From Torreya grandis (Eukaryota > Streptophyta > Pinopsida > Cupressales > Taxaceae): a DNA stretch of 64,000 nucleotides. Position 1 is the stretch's first letter. Each line of letters begins with the position of its first letter. The translations under genes and the position numbers were made by a program. Of this stretch, positions 36,063-47,957 are shown in pieces. A model generated the notes under the pieces. It was not told where the DNA came from, searched no databases, and saw only the letters and a program-made list of their open reading frames with translations. The DNA lies in assembly GCA_037957365.1 (NCBI GenBank), contig JARHVA010002128.1, positions 1,958,001-2,022,000 of the forward strand, read 5' to 3'.

Positions 36063-37850
36063 CTTAAAAAATCTTAGTGTGAGGCCGTCATTAGTGATTA
36101 TTTCTATCATTTTTAATTTTGGAAACAGTTCGAAGGATCCCCATAGATCCTATGCCAACTGGTAGGTAGTTTCTTAGTTCCCAAGTTTGAAAGAGAATCT
36201 CATTGAGTGCTTTCATATGGTGGTTGGAGAGTCTGGGTGTCAAAATAGTAGAGTTGGCAGCATAATGATCCCTAGTGATAGCTCAACACCTTACATGTAT
36301 CCATCCAACTTGGAAAAAATATACTCCCCTACCTATAAAAATGATCATGAACTTGAATAAAGGAGGGGTGACATTAATGAAACAAAGCTCTGTAGGATTA
36401 GTTATAGGATTATACATGCATTTTGGTTTAAAACTAGCATGAATACTTTAGAGAATAACCATGTATCACCCAAGATTTCTTATGATCCATTGGGACTATA
36501 TTATAATTTAGATGAGCATGTGTTCTATTTTATATAAACTATACTCTGTGTTGACCAACTTTGAGTTAATGGAAATGGTAAGTGCATATTTGCTTGGATG
36601 TTAAATCTTTTCATGTAGTTTAGCGCTATTGTATGATTATGACTTAAGGTATATATGAATAATGATATAATCTGCATCTTTGAGTTTAATGTAACATAAA
36701 TTTCTATTCTAAGTAGTTAATAGCATCACTATGCCATATGGTGATTTTGGCATACTTTTAAAATTGACTAAGTGTTGAAATCAACATACACCAAAACCCT
36801 AGTGACCATGCATAGAGTGATAAATTGAAGAATGAGAACCTAAGCCTAAGCCATTCCCTTAATTATAATAATCACCTAAATAACACTTAACTTACTATCC
36901 CTATGGCTTGCACCATTAAAAGCTATATCTAGCTAGACATGAACTTGTGCCAAATGACTTATGCCCTTAAATAGGCTTGCACCTCCTGGATCTTGTCCAA
37001 AATGACACACACTGATAGATTGAATAAGACCATTTTTCTAATTAATAATTCTCATTGAGACTAAGGTTGTGCCATATTTCAACTAGCCCAATGTGGGCCC
37101 CAAACCCTTCACTGCTGACACTTTGGGTGAGTGCACAAGGCTTGTGCCTTGTGTGAAATTAATGCTAATGTAGTAATACATTTAAATGTTGTACAACATA
37201 GATATTTACTATTCTTATGCCTAGATATATAAAGGATATAACTAACTTGTATTGATTTCTAAGTGCATGACTAACCACATAAGCTAAATAAGGAAACTTT
37301 TCTACAACATTTTTGTTCTATTTGTGGGACCCATGCTTAATTTTATTGATATAATGGTGAAATAGAGTGATGCTCTGATTATCACTCAAGAAAAACAAGC
37401 ACTAGATAGAGTAATTAGATTATGGTTTCATATATAATCATCCAACATGCCAAAGATAGAATCCAATGGAAATGGGTGCAAGCCAACTTATATGATGCTC
37501 TATATGAGGTGTTCTTTTGTGAAATAATTGAACATGTGTATTGGTGGTTAGTTTCCTATACCACATCTAGAAGATGAATCTATCACAAGCACTTTAAGTG
37601 GACAAAGGAGTGATTAGAGAGGCTTGAAAGTTTAGATGATGTTTGGATGTGTACTGTAGATAAGTGGTGGAGCGGTGCACTAAAAAACTACGTGTTGGAA
37701 TTCATAGTGTCAACCTTCTCTTTCCTTAAATAAGCAAACTATGAGTTGTTTTTTGAACTAAGGGGAATGTTCATAAGAGGGCTTGACACCAAACTAGATA
37801 AATTTATAGTGGATTATAGTATTGAAATCATAAGAATGGAAGGCTAAAAT
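36063..37850 (+). other. Presumed leader and gag N-terminal region of element F
   Basis: It lies between the primer-binding-site-like repeat and the gag core. I can see short coding-like pieces (for example around 37430-37560) but no firm start codon, and most of it is unassigned. Confidence 0.35.
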
Positions 37851-39700
37851 CTTGGCACATATGAGCAAGTGTAGAAGGTGAGAAAGGGAAGTGTAGGTGA
37901 GTAATGATGGAAAGGGATGAGTAACATGACACTTTACAGCTCCAAAGGTATAACTATAACAAGTGAAGGCATAGGCTAGTAGAATATTTAGAACCTGGAA
38001 GTGTTGAGAGGATTCATAGTGAGTAGGAAGGGCATAGGGAAGGATCCCTTGAATTGTAGTAGTGTAATGAAAAAGAGGAGGAAGTAAGAGACTGAGATTG
38101 CTATTTTGTGAAAAATTCCTTGGGTTCCTACAATATTTGGTGAATGAGGATGCACTAGAATCACCTACCCCCTTTGAACTTGAAGTGCAAGATCATGCAC
38201 TAGATTCTCCACCAGAAGATAGAAGAATGATAATTGACCCCATTATTAAAATTGACTTCAATAGACTTAAAATTTTAAACCAAGACTTTAAGATAAAAAA
38301 AGTGATAGCTTATGATGAATTGAATAATAATACCACAAATTTAGTGACCAATAACCCAAGAATTTGGAACATAAGCACAATCATTCCTAGTCAGAGGCTA
38401 TTAATTGCATCGATTAAGCAATAGCTCATAGGAAGTATCCTGATGCCATAAGTGAGTAGTACCATGACATCAAGCTTGATGGCACAACCTACACCAATAG
38501 GGTCAATTCTCAACCCTAAAACTAGAGGCATTAGAGGAACTAGATCTAACATAAACTCTAAGGGAAAATGCCTCAGACTCTATCACCACCCCCTCAGTAG
38601 ATTTATTATGAAATGGTAATGCACTTGCTTAAGTATTATGGTGTAGAGAATGTTGTGGAATATGTGCTCAAGTGTAAAATTCAATGTCACACTCAAGATA
38701 TCAGCCAATTAGAGTGTAAGGTGACTCAATTCATAACCACTTTGCTGGATTATGCCCATACTTGGTATCAAAAATTTGATCTAAACCAAAATATGGTTGA
38801 TTATGATATAATAAAGGAGGATTTATTGAAGGAATTTGATATTATTGAGTTTAAGCAATAGAGCATTGTGATACTTAAGGAAATAAACCAAGGGTTATCT
38901 GAGAGTGTATGCCTTTTTGATGCATCATTTAAGACCTTCCTTTCTAAGATTCCATATGATATACATCCTTCCCAACATGCGTAATGGTTTATTAGGGGCT
39001 TAAAAGTACCTTTTAGGAGAGCACTATCCATGAAGATCTTCATATACCCTCATAAATTACTTAAAGTTGTGCTCAGGGTTGAGGCAGTGCTAACACTAGG
39101 ATCAACCCATTTATAGAGGTGTAGATCATGGTAATGGCCTCCCAACTATAAAATTTGACTATTAGTTTGGTGCATGACTTTCATAGTATATTTTGGTGTA
39201 CTGACTGTGAGATGGAGGGGCATAACAAGAACATTTACCCACAAAGAAATGTCTACACCTTACTACTCAATTATGACTTTTGTCATGGGTTGCATGAATC
39301 TTATAACTATCCCCTATTGTAGCATGCCATTAAAGTGAACACTACTATATATTACAAGATGTGTGACACCTATAATCATTCAATATTGGATTATTGAGTC
39401 ATTAAAGAGATGTACCAAAATATGGAGAGAAGCTCAGGATAGGCAATGACCACAATCAAAGGGTAGGTAGGCCAAAGGAAATGAAGGCTATGGCCAAAAA
39501 AATATTGGATATGGGAATTAGTGAAGCACACATAAACAAGGTGGAGGATGTGGTGGAGGGATATTACCACCATGATCATGTTACAAGTGTAGGTTAACTG
39601 AATATTACCAACATGAATACCCCACGTACCTAATATGCGGGTATTATCAGGGACCCCATATGGTCAAAGATTTCCCTAACTTGTATAAAAAGCTAACGCA
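37851..39700 (+). pseudogene. Element F gag (degenerate) with zinc knuckles
   Basis: The plus-strand capsid core is at about 38613-39110: HTWYQKFDLNQ, LLKEFDIIEFKQ, ILKEINQGLSESV, KTFLSKIPYDIHPSQHA, WFIRGLKVPFRRALS. It is followed by CCHC-like nucleic-acid-binding fingers. One is CTDCEMEGHNKNIY (39197-39238; the last Cys is Tyr). Two more are consecutive: CYKCRLTEYYQHEY (39589-39630) and a CGYYQGPHMVKDF-type finger shortly after. A 108-codon open stretch at 38098-38424 just upstream of the core is acidic and has no motif I recognise. This gag has zinc fingers, unlike those of C and D. Stops occur throughout. Confidence 0.8.
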
Positions 39701-40239
39701 AAGTTGGCCTAGTGTAAATAAGGGTGATACCATGGTTAGGCATGATCATAAGGAGGAGAAATGGGCTCCAAATCAATAATAGACTTGTAAGGATCCACCT
39801 AAGGTATAGATCATGACTCAGAGTCAGTTCACCACACATCCACCTACTACATTGACAAAAGAAATATGATTGAAATATGGTGATTCGAGCCATGCCGAGC
39901 ACATAACATGACCTGAGCCAAAATATATACCCTACCTTGGCCCAATGTGATATAAAGATGTCTTACAACAAGCCATGAGCATAATACAAATTATTTAAGG
40001 ATAGCTCCAATTGGATAGAGATCTAGAGGCATAGGGAAACTCCTAAAAAAAAATCAAGACAATAAAGAGGCTGAAGTATAGAAGTTGATAGAGATCCTAT
40101 GCCTCCTATAATGTGAAGGGATGTTATCCCTGTTGAAAAACTTTATTTTAGAGCATATAGGGAAGAGACTAGGGAGGAGGCCATGCCTTAGATAATTAAA
40201 TTTATTAAACTATATATGGAGCAAGTTCATGAAGTAAGG

Positions 40240-40560
40240 CATATTAAAAATGTAGAGTATGACCAAGAACTACTAATAAATGCCACCATTTATGCATGGC
40301 CTATTTATGAGGTCCTTATGGACATGGGCACTGAGGTTAACATTCTAGCAAAAATTACCTGAGAGAAGATGGGATGGATACCCTTAAATCCCTCCCCTCA
40401 TATGTTATTTATGGCCAACAAAAAATGAATGTAACCTATTACGATCTTGAAGGGAACTATTTTAGATATTATGGGCACCAAATTCTAAGCTGACATCAAG
40501 GTAATCAAGTTAGCAGAACATGATAACTATACAATGCTCTTAGGGAGGCCATGGTGCTAT
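40240..40560 (+). pseudogene. Element F aspartic protease (degenerate)
   Basis: The plus strand reads WPIYEVLMDMGTEVNIL with the active site at 40318-40347, then HMLFMANKK, then ILKGTILDIMGTKF, then YTMLLGRPW. These are the strand order and the closing GRPW of the gypsy protease. The active-site Asp survives, but the next residue is Met where Gly or Ser is usual. It follows gag after about 500 bases with no clear domain. Confidence 0.8.
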
Positions 40561-41939
40561 GCCAAAAATGTGGACATGTGTTTCAAAAAGTGCTACATGA
40601 TTTTTTGAGAATGGTAGAGAGAGGGTGGTGATCCCCCTATCAAGTGATCAATGGCCTCCATATGTCAAAAGTGTTGATCTCAAAGATGAGATCAACCACA
40701 TTTATAACATGATGACATGGGGAATTAAGAATCTTAACCTAAGTGACCAAGGAGTGCTTGAATGGGAGGATGGAAAATCAACTTATGATAAAACTAACAT
40801 AGCTTACAATTGATGGGTCAAAGAAGCTTATAAATTTACTAGCTAAAGGTTCTACCTAATGTGGAAAACTAAGACAAGGCCATCTAAAATAGGACTAATC
40901 AGGGTTGATCACACTCAGAAGGATTGGGTTCCCCATGCAAAAAGGGTAGGGGAAAGGTTGTTATAATTTAGTAAAGGTAAAATTTCAATCCTACCAAAAT
41001 ATGAAGGGAGCCATCTAGGTAGAGAACTATGTTTATGACATTGAAACATGCTTTCCCAAGGAAATAAATAGAATAGGCACACTAGTGCATACCTTAAAGA
41101 GTATTACTGCTCATTGGTGGGCAGTGAAAAGGCCTATTTTACCAACATGGCAAGATGTGAAGGAAAAAATATGTACTGTGTTTAGAAAGAGTAATGAAGA
41201 ATTAGACATACCTGCTTCGTTATAAAATTCTAACCCAATCACACATGTGTACTTGTGTGAAAAAACCTAGATTATCTGCAGTGAGAACATGCTTAGAAAA
41301 AATTGGGTACATGCCTTCTACAAGACCTTGAGTACATGGGCATGAGCATGGTATATTGTAAATGAAACATGCCAAGAGATAAGATACTAAGAGGTACTCA
41401 TGGAGAGGTTCATGCACACCTTATCCTTCTTTTCATAAAGCTTAGATCTACTGAAGCCACTATAATTCATTCATAGGGTCATGTTTGAGGACATTGCCAT
41501 CTTAAAAGAGTGCCTTAAAGACATATTTAAGGAGAAGGGAATAGAATTTTTAACATTATTTGAAGAGATAGTGCTCAATAGTGACTCTAATAAGGAGGAT
41601 GATGAGACCTAGAAGTAATTCAATTGGAAGGCTCTAACAAGAAGACAAAAACTTGTGCACCTTATGGATGACAAAATCTTATATAAAGAAGATCTGAATC
41701 ATATTTGAATTAAAACAATAGAGGGGGAAAGGCAAGTTTACAACTCTAATTAGGAGAGGAATTAATCCTACCATGTGCCACTCAAGACTACTAAAGTAGA
41801 CATCAGTATAAAAGGTGAGCCAAAGATTGCCATTATAGGTGGTTACTAGACTGAGGTAGAGATGGCACAAATCATAGACCTCTTTAAGGAGTTTTAGGAT
41901 TTGTTCCCATGTAGCTACCAAGACATGAAGGGAAGCCAC
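40561..41939 (+). pseudogene. Element F protease-RT linker
   Basis: Coding-like but frame-broken. The stretch 40625-40813 (VIPLSSDQWPPYVKS onward) is the longest open piece. I see no catalytic domain. The last part, around 41860-41940 (DLFKEF, DLFPCSYQDMKG), is the usual approach to RT, where DVFAWSYEDMPG is expected. Confidence 0.55.
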
Positions 41940-42660
41940 CCTTCCCTTAGTTAAATGGGAATCAAGCTGGTAGATGGTGTGACATCCATCAAGAAGTGGC
42001 CATATAAGATGAACCTCAATCTGCATGTCAAAGTGAAAATGGAGATTGATGGAATGTTGGCTGCTAATGTCATCTACCCTATACATGAGTCTAAATTGGT
42101 GATATTAATGGTCATAAGAATCAAAAAGGATGGATGTACATGGATATGTGTTGACTACAAACTTTTGAATAATACCTACATCACTGACTTGTTCCTAACC
42201 TCATTTACTGATGAGGTCATGGATGGCATTGTAGGTTGTGAAACCTATACTTTCATTGATGGTTTTTTAGGCTACCATCAAGTGTAGATCAAGGAGGAGG
42301 ATAATCTAAGACACACTTTTTAATGGAATGGGGTTGTTTTGATTATAATGTGATGCTCTTTGGACTCAAGAATATGCTATTCATATTCTCTAGAGTGGTG
42401 ATCAATGCTTTTAATGACTTTATCCATAGGTTCTTCTGAATCTATATTGATGATTAGAATATATATGGCCTTATAAAGGACCATTATGACAAGACATCCC
42501 TCATTTTTTAGAGGTATAGGTAGCTCCAAATATCTTTAAACCTAAAGAAGTGCATAATTATAACCCCTTTTGGAATATTTATTGGGAACATCATCTGTAA
42601 GGATGGTTTACTTGTTGACCCTATAAAGATAGCCATCATATTTTAACTCTAGACTCCTTA
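41940..42660 (+). pseudogene. Element F reverse transcriptase (degenerate)
   Basis: An open stretch at 41955-42287 carries KKWPYKMNLNLHVKVKMEID, GMLAANVIYPIHES, KKDGCTWICVDYKLLN and TYTFIDGFLGYHQV, which are RT fingers and palm blocks. After frameshifts come FGLKNMLFIF, then the catalytic box YIDD at 42443-42454 with both Asp residues present, then CIIITPFGIFIGNIICKDGLLVDPIKI. The order and wording are those of a plant gypsy RT. It is not of the Tat type, since no second RNase H follows. Confidence 0.88.
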
Positions 42661-43250
42661 AATGCAAAAAGGCATTTACACCTTTCGAGGCCATTATGCC
42701 TACTACAACAAGTTTATACAGAGCTATGCAAAGATCACAACACCTCTGGAGGAGCTCTTGTGTAAAAATATCCCATTCTATTAGGGTGAGGCACAAGAGG
42801 AGGATTTTTAAACATTGAAGCTAAATTGGCTAGCACACCATTTTTGTAATTTTGAGACTGGAATATTCCTTTCCACATTCATGTCAATGCTTTAGGATCC
42901 ATAATTAGTTCCATATTGGTGAAACTAGGTGAGGGCAAGATGGACCACCTCATCTCCTTCACAAGCAATAAATTGACACAGTAGAATAGAATTACACCAC
43001 TACTAAGTGTGAGGCACTATAAATGGTCTATTTCTTACAAAAATTCAGGCAATATCTATTGGTGACCTCATTCACCTTTTTCATTAATCATGAGGCATTC
43101 AAATACCTCGTAAAAAAGCCTATTTTACATGGGCACATATGTAGATGGATACTTCTATTTTAAGAATCTAGTTCTTCATTATTGTTAAACCTAAAAAGTA
43201 AAACTTGGGGCCAGACCATTTCTCCTACATAAATTAAGGAAATGTAGTGA
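42661..43250 (+). pseudogene. Element F RNase H (degenerate)
   Basis: In plus-strand frames: FRGHYAYYNKFIQSYAKI and TPLEELLCKNIPF near 42690-42780 (RT connection). Then EALQMVYFLQKFRQYLLVTS, FTFFINHEAFKYLVKKPILH and CRWILLF near 43000-43170. These are RNase H blocks. The DHQAL motif is NHEAF, losing the catalytic Asp. Confidence 0.8.
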
Positions 43251-43399
43251 TGTTAATTAAGAATGACATGTTAGATGCATAAAAATATAGATTTCATAAT
43301 GTCCCTAAAGACTTGTCAAAGATTTTTGCTTTCCTAACGTATAGGTTTTTTCCCCCAGACAATGTTGAATAAGGAGAATAAGTAACTTATAGTTTTCAC

Positions 43400-43655
43400 T
43401 ACCCCCTTCTAGCTCATTAAGGGGGAGATATACAAACTAAGTAGAGATGAAGTCCTATGCCAATGTGTTTTGGAACATGAATTGGAATCCATCTTAAAAT
43501 AAGCACATGAGGGAATGATAGGAGGATATTACAATAGAGATAAAATGGCATGTAAGATATAGCAGTTAGGCTTGTGGTGGCTAAGCTTGTTCTAATGTGT
43601 AAAGGAGTATACCAAGGCATGTGATATATGTTAGCATACTAAAATAAATTATCTT
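43400..43655 (+). pseudogene. Element F integrase, zinc-binding N-terminal part
   Basis: The plus strand reads YKLSRDEVLCQCVLEHELES, AHEGMIGGYYNRDKMA, LGLWWLSLF, VKEYTKACDIC and HTK. This is the HHCC domain: the His pair around HEG...GGYY and the CDIC pair. The frame then loses all resemblance to integrase at about 43655 and picks it up again at 44806. Confidence 0.8.
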
Positions 43656-44805
43656 GACCTCCTTTAGGCATAATAGGAATTTAGTTTGGGTTGGGAGTAT
43701 ACTCCATATCTAAAGTATCTTCCATGATCGAATCATCAACAAGAGGGGAAGGTGGAATTGGTTTACAGCTTATGTAATTGGTAAGAATTTTGGCTTGAGC
43801 TCATGTCAATACTATACAAGAGAAAGTATAAATAGTCTTACTACTCTATATAAGTGATATAATAAGGAAAAATCAAGTTTGGGTGCAGGTAAGTGGGTTA
43901 TTTCAGCTTGTTATTTTGAGCAAATAAAAATTACATAGTTGTCTATGTCAGTCACTTGATCAATGTCGATAGTAAAAGTTTGCCGATGTTGGTGGGATTA
44001 ACCAATGTCAGTAGCTAATGTTTGATGACATCAGCATAGTTAACTGATGTCAGTCACTATAATAACCTAAGAGATGGAAAATCTAATGTTTTATAAACTT
44101 AGAAGTTGAAAATAAGTAAAATAGTGTATGTAAGAGGTTTGTGTAGGAAGGAAAAATACTCAGAAAACTTGAGAAAATAGGTTATACAAACTAAGTATTA
44201 GGAATAGTGTTTATTTTGTGAATCAATAGGAAAAAATCCTTACCAACTCTAAAATATAGAAGGCAATAGAAAAGAAAAAAAAGAACATATGACCACCAAC
44301 TATTAATTACTAGAGATTAATTTTAGTCTGATGTTGGCTTATGCCTTAATCAGATAGCGAGAATAAAATAAGACAAATTATGATATATAAATCTAAGAAG
44401 GGGATGTCTAAACCACAAGCATGCAAATCAATTGGAAATGATTGGTTAATTTGAAGATAGGAAACATATATCTCATTCGTCTCTGATAAAAATTAACATG
44501 TATTTGTGTATAAATTCTTACTCATCAAATTATACTATAGATGGTTAGATCTACTTACATTTTAATAATATAGGACTATTTTCACAAAAATCCACTTGAA
44601 TAATTTCTTGGATGAATCCAACATAAAATTTCTTCTCAATTTCATGAAAAAATTCATCACTAACAACACAATCATAATTTGTCTTTATTTTATCTTTTCC
44701 TACAAGAGTGTGAGGAGCAAAGGTTTGAACCTTGTATTGAAAAGTGGGATTCAAAGCAGTTGTAAAGAGTTTGAATAAATTATCATCAACCATAATAAAA
44801 TCTCA
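43656..44805. mobile_element. 1.15-kb insertion inside the element F integrase
   Basis: The integrase HHCC domain ends at about 43655 and its catalytic core starts at about 44806. In intact elements only a few tens of residues separate them, so about 1.15 kb is foreign. The insertion holds a motif cluster (43935-44070) and a minus-strand 80-codon frame (44551-44793) with acidic FFHEIEKKFYVGFIQ-like sequence that I cannot identify. I see no terminal inverted repeat or target duplication. It may be a solo LTR or a fragment of another element in opposite orientation. Confidence 0.55.
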
Positions 44806-45675
44806 TCCCTATTCTTTCCTAGGCACCATTTAATAAATGGGCCATTAATTTTTTTGGACCAATAACTCTCATATCATGGCATTTAGGTGCAAGGTATATT
44901 TTGGTGGCCACTAACTATTTCACTAAGTGGGTCAAGGCTGCATCGATAAAAAAATGTATAGCTACTATAGTTACAAAGTTAATTTGGGAGAACATAATTG
45001 GATGATATGGGTACCCATTAAGTCTCATTAGTGATAAGGGTAATCATTTCATCAAGAAACAATGTGCATCCTCTTAACTAAATACATGGTGGTGTACCAC
45101 AAGACCACCCCGTATCATCCACAAGCAAAAAACATAGCTAAAACATTCAACAAGATATTAGGAATGTGCCAAAAAAATATATGTGATGTTTGTTTCAAGG
45201 ATTAGGATGATCATGTTTTAATGGTACTATGGGTGTACCACACAACATATAAGCACCTAAACAAAACTACACCCTTTTAACTAGTGTTTGGCACTGAAGC
45301 AGTTCCCCCTATGGAATTAATGGTTCCATCCTTATACATTACACAAATTGGTCACTTAAATGACCAATAATATTTAAGCATAAGGTTGGAATACTTGGAG
45401 TGCTTGGATTAAAAGTGCATCCAAGAAAGATGGAGTCAACAAATTGAAAAGGCATGCCAGAAGCTCTGGCATGACAAGTACATCAAGTACAAGGAACTTA
45501 CTAAAGGAGCATTGGTACTACTTGATGAATCAAATTACCTTAAGAACCTAGTAAAATTAAAAACAAGGTGGATGGAACCCTACATTATACACCACATACT
45601 AGAGATAGGCACATGCAAGTTGCTCACAGTGTTTGGCAAAATGCTCTCATGACATTTTAATGGCAATCAATTACA
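44806..45675 (+). pseudogene. Element F integrase, catalytic core and C-terminal part
   Basis: The plus strand reads PFNKWAINFFGPI, GARYILVATNYFTKWVKAAS, YGYPLSLISDKGNHF, NTWWCTTRPPRIIHKQKT-type PYHPQANG remnants in shifted frames, and FGTEAVPPMELMVPSL-like remnants near 45290. The C-terminal part has CQKLWHDKYIKYKELTKGAL, NLVKLKTRWMEPYIIHHILE and GTCKLLTVFG. The first catalytic Asp is Asn (INFF) and the second (SDKG) survives. Pol ends near 45675. Confidence 0.85.
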
Positions 45676-45869
45676 GTCATATTAGTAGTAGGATGGTTCT
45701 TGTGCCATAAGAACATTTAATTATTAGTCACTAGTCAATTTTAAGTTGAGTTGACCATAATGTAGTTTGGTTCAAGATAAACCATTATTTTTATTTTATT
45801 TTTGTTCCTTATATAGTATAAAGAGGCAATAAGTAGTGTATGGCAACTGCAAAGACTTATTTGATGACA

Positions 45870-46430
45870 CTTCACACATAATTCTAGTTGGGTGAATTGA
45901 GTACTTGTACCTCTTAAGTACATGAGGCCACAACACCTAAGTTATGGGCATGTGAATCAAATCCATCTCCAGTGATTTTTTTTGTCCTCTCATGCATAAT
46001 TCCAACTAGGTGAGTTGAGAACTTGTGATTTCTAGGCACCCGAGGGTAGACATCTAAGTGGTGGGTATGTGAGACTCATCAAAATTAAAAAATAAGTGCA
46101 TAGAACCTCAAGCATAAAGTTTTAAATGAAGGGTACTTCCAAGCCTACACATGAACTACTCTAGCCTTTTATGCATAATTCTAATTAGGGGAGTCAATCA
46201 CTTGCACCCTCTAAGTACATGAGGTCAGATATCCAAGTGGTGTTCATGTGAAAATTTATAGATGTAAGTAGAATATGGACAAGATCCATGTGCATAAAAT
46301 GAATAATACAGGGATCTTAGAATGAACTACTCTAGTGCTTCTATGCATAATACTAGTTGGGTGAGTTGAGCCCATTTGCCTTCTAAGCACCTAGGGCCGG
46401 ATTCCTAAGTTCTTGGGCATGAAGAAGTTC
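45870..46430 (+). repeat. Element F 3' tandem repeat, four copies
   Basis: Copies of about 85 conserved bases start at 45874, 45992, 46171 and 46343, with variable spacers (periods 118, 179 and 172). Each begins ATGCATAATTCTAGTTGG, then has GTGAGTTGAG, TCTAAGCAC..GAGG, and ends near TAAGTGGTGGGCATGTGA. It occupies the same place between integrase and 3' LTR as the hairpin arrays in elements C and D, but is unrelated in sequence. Confidence 0.85.
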
Positions 46431-47957
46431 CCAAACTTTGAATATTTAATAATAAAATGACAAAGTAAAAAATATCAAAGGTAATCTTTGTACCAAATTT
46501 AGTAAGAGGCACATCAATTGATCATGCATTAGAGACTAAAGAAGAAGGTGAAGATGCTCCACATGGTTGAGTGTAAGAGAGAACATGAAGATGCAAAATT
46601 TGACAATGTGCATGAGAACCAAAAGAGAAGTTAATGAACTAGAAGGCTAGCATAAGGGATTTATATGGGGTAAGATAGGCCAAGGCAAGATGAAGTGTAA
46701 AAAATTAACCAAAATAGATAAGCATGCTTAAAATGAGAGCGTAGCTAGAACATAAAATAGAATTGAGGAGGTTGAATCATGTACATGTGAGATGTTACAC
46801 CTAAATTACCACAAGGAAGGTGAAGGTCATACTAAGTGAATAAGCATAGGAAAAAAATAATCTAAGATAGCTGGTGTCTACCTAGGTTTGAGTGGGAAGT
46901 GACTATTTGAACTACATGTCATTTCACCAAATTACCATCATAGACGATTCAATAAATTAGTGGTAAAGTCACAAAGATATTCATTTAATTCATTGATGAC
47001 AAAGGATTTCCATGGATTTTGTAAAATTTTGCATTTTCTAAGAAATCGAGGTGTCACGACACCATAGAGGACCTACATTAATGATGGTAGATAAGGAAAT
47101 GGTATAAATTAACAAGAAAAAGACTTGCTTAGGTTCCAAAGTTTATACTAACTTAAGACTAAAAGAGAACCTAAGCAAAAATTAAATATCTGAGGTGCAA
47201 AAACCTTATACCAATGAGAATTTGAGTACTTTTAGGCACTAAAAGTGAATGATTTCATACTAAGAAGGATTGTGTTCATAGTAAGATTGATTTAGATTAG
47301 TATATAGATAGGATTCTATAAAAACTAGATAGTTGGAAGAGTGAATTAATGCCCAAGCCACTAAGCCACCATTAATGACCAATAAAGCTTAAGATCTAAA
47401 GGAACAATCATAGATCTCATGATTGTAGAAGCACCACAACCATTCAAGGCTTCAGTAAATTGCACCTACCATGCTTTAACATCAACAGGTTTAGGATAGT
47501 GAAGAAATATAAGGGATCAAGCTTTGATCAGGTGTAATAGGACCCAAAATGGGTGCATATATTACCCAAAGTGGCCAATTCAAAAATAGTAGTGCAATGA
47601 ATATAAGCAATAGGTGGGTATTGAGGTGCTCACCAAAATATCCTACCAAGTAATGTAGTTCGCTCTAGAGGTCATGTTATGGGAATATTGACACTCATTT
47701 TTGCATCTTATCTAATTAAAATAATATAATCACCACACATAGTGTCATTTGTAAGACCTCACACAAGATTAGATGGTGGACATAGGGTGAAAGATAGTAC
47801 AAAGGATGCCCTATTTGACATCTTGATCTAAGACAAATTGATGGCTTATGGCATAAATAAACTTTATGAATTGTCATGCTTTTAGAGGCTAAATGATTTG
47901 GTTTAATTACTATTCTCATGCATCCATGAGGACCATATTTACTTCATAGGCAAGCAA
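46431..47957. other. Unassigned purine-rich region
   Basis: The plus strand is A/G-rich. I see no domain, LTR edge or repeat. Confidence 0.4.

Noticed and set aside
35500..36600. Possible plant mobile domain-type coding remnant on the plus strand
   Set aside because: A few short peptides looked suggestive, but stops are dense, no ordered set of motifs emerged, and the tandem primer-site-like block interrupts it.
44596..44778. Plus-strand 60-codon frame opposite the minus-strand 80-codon frame
   Set aside because: Asn/Phe-rich low-complexity shadow of the better minus-strand frame.
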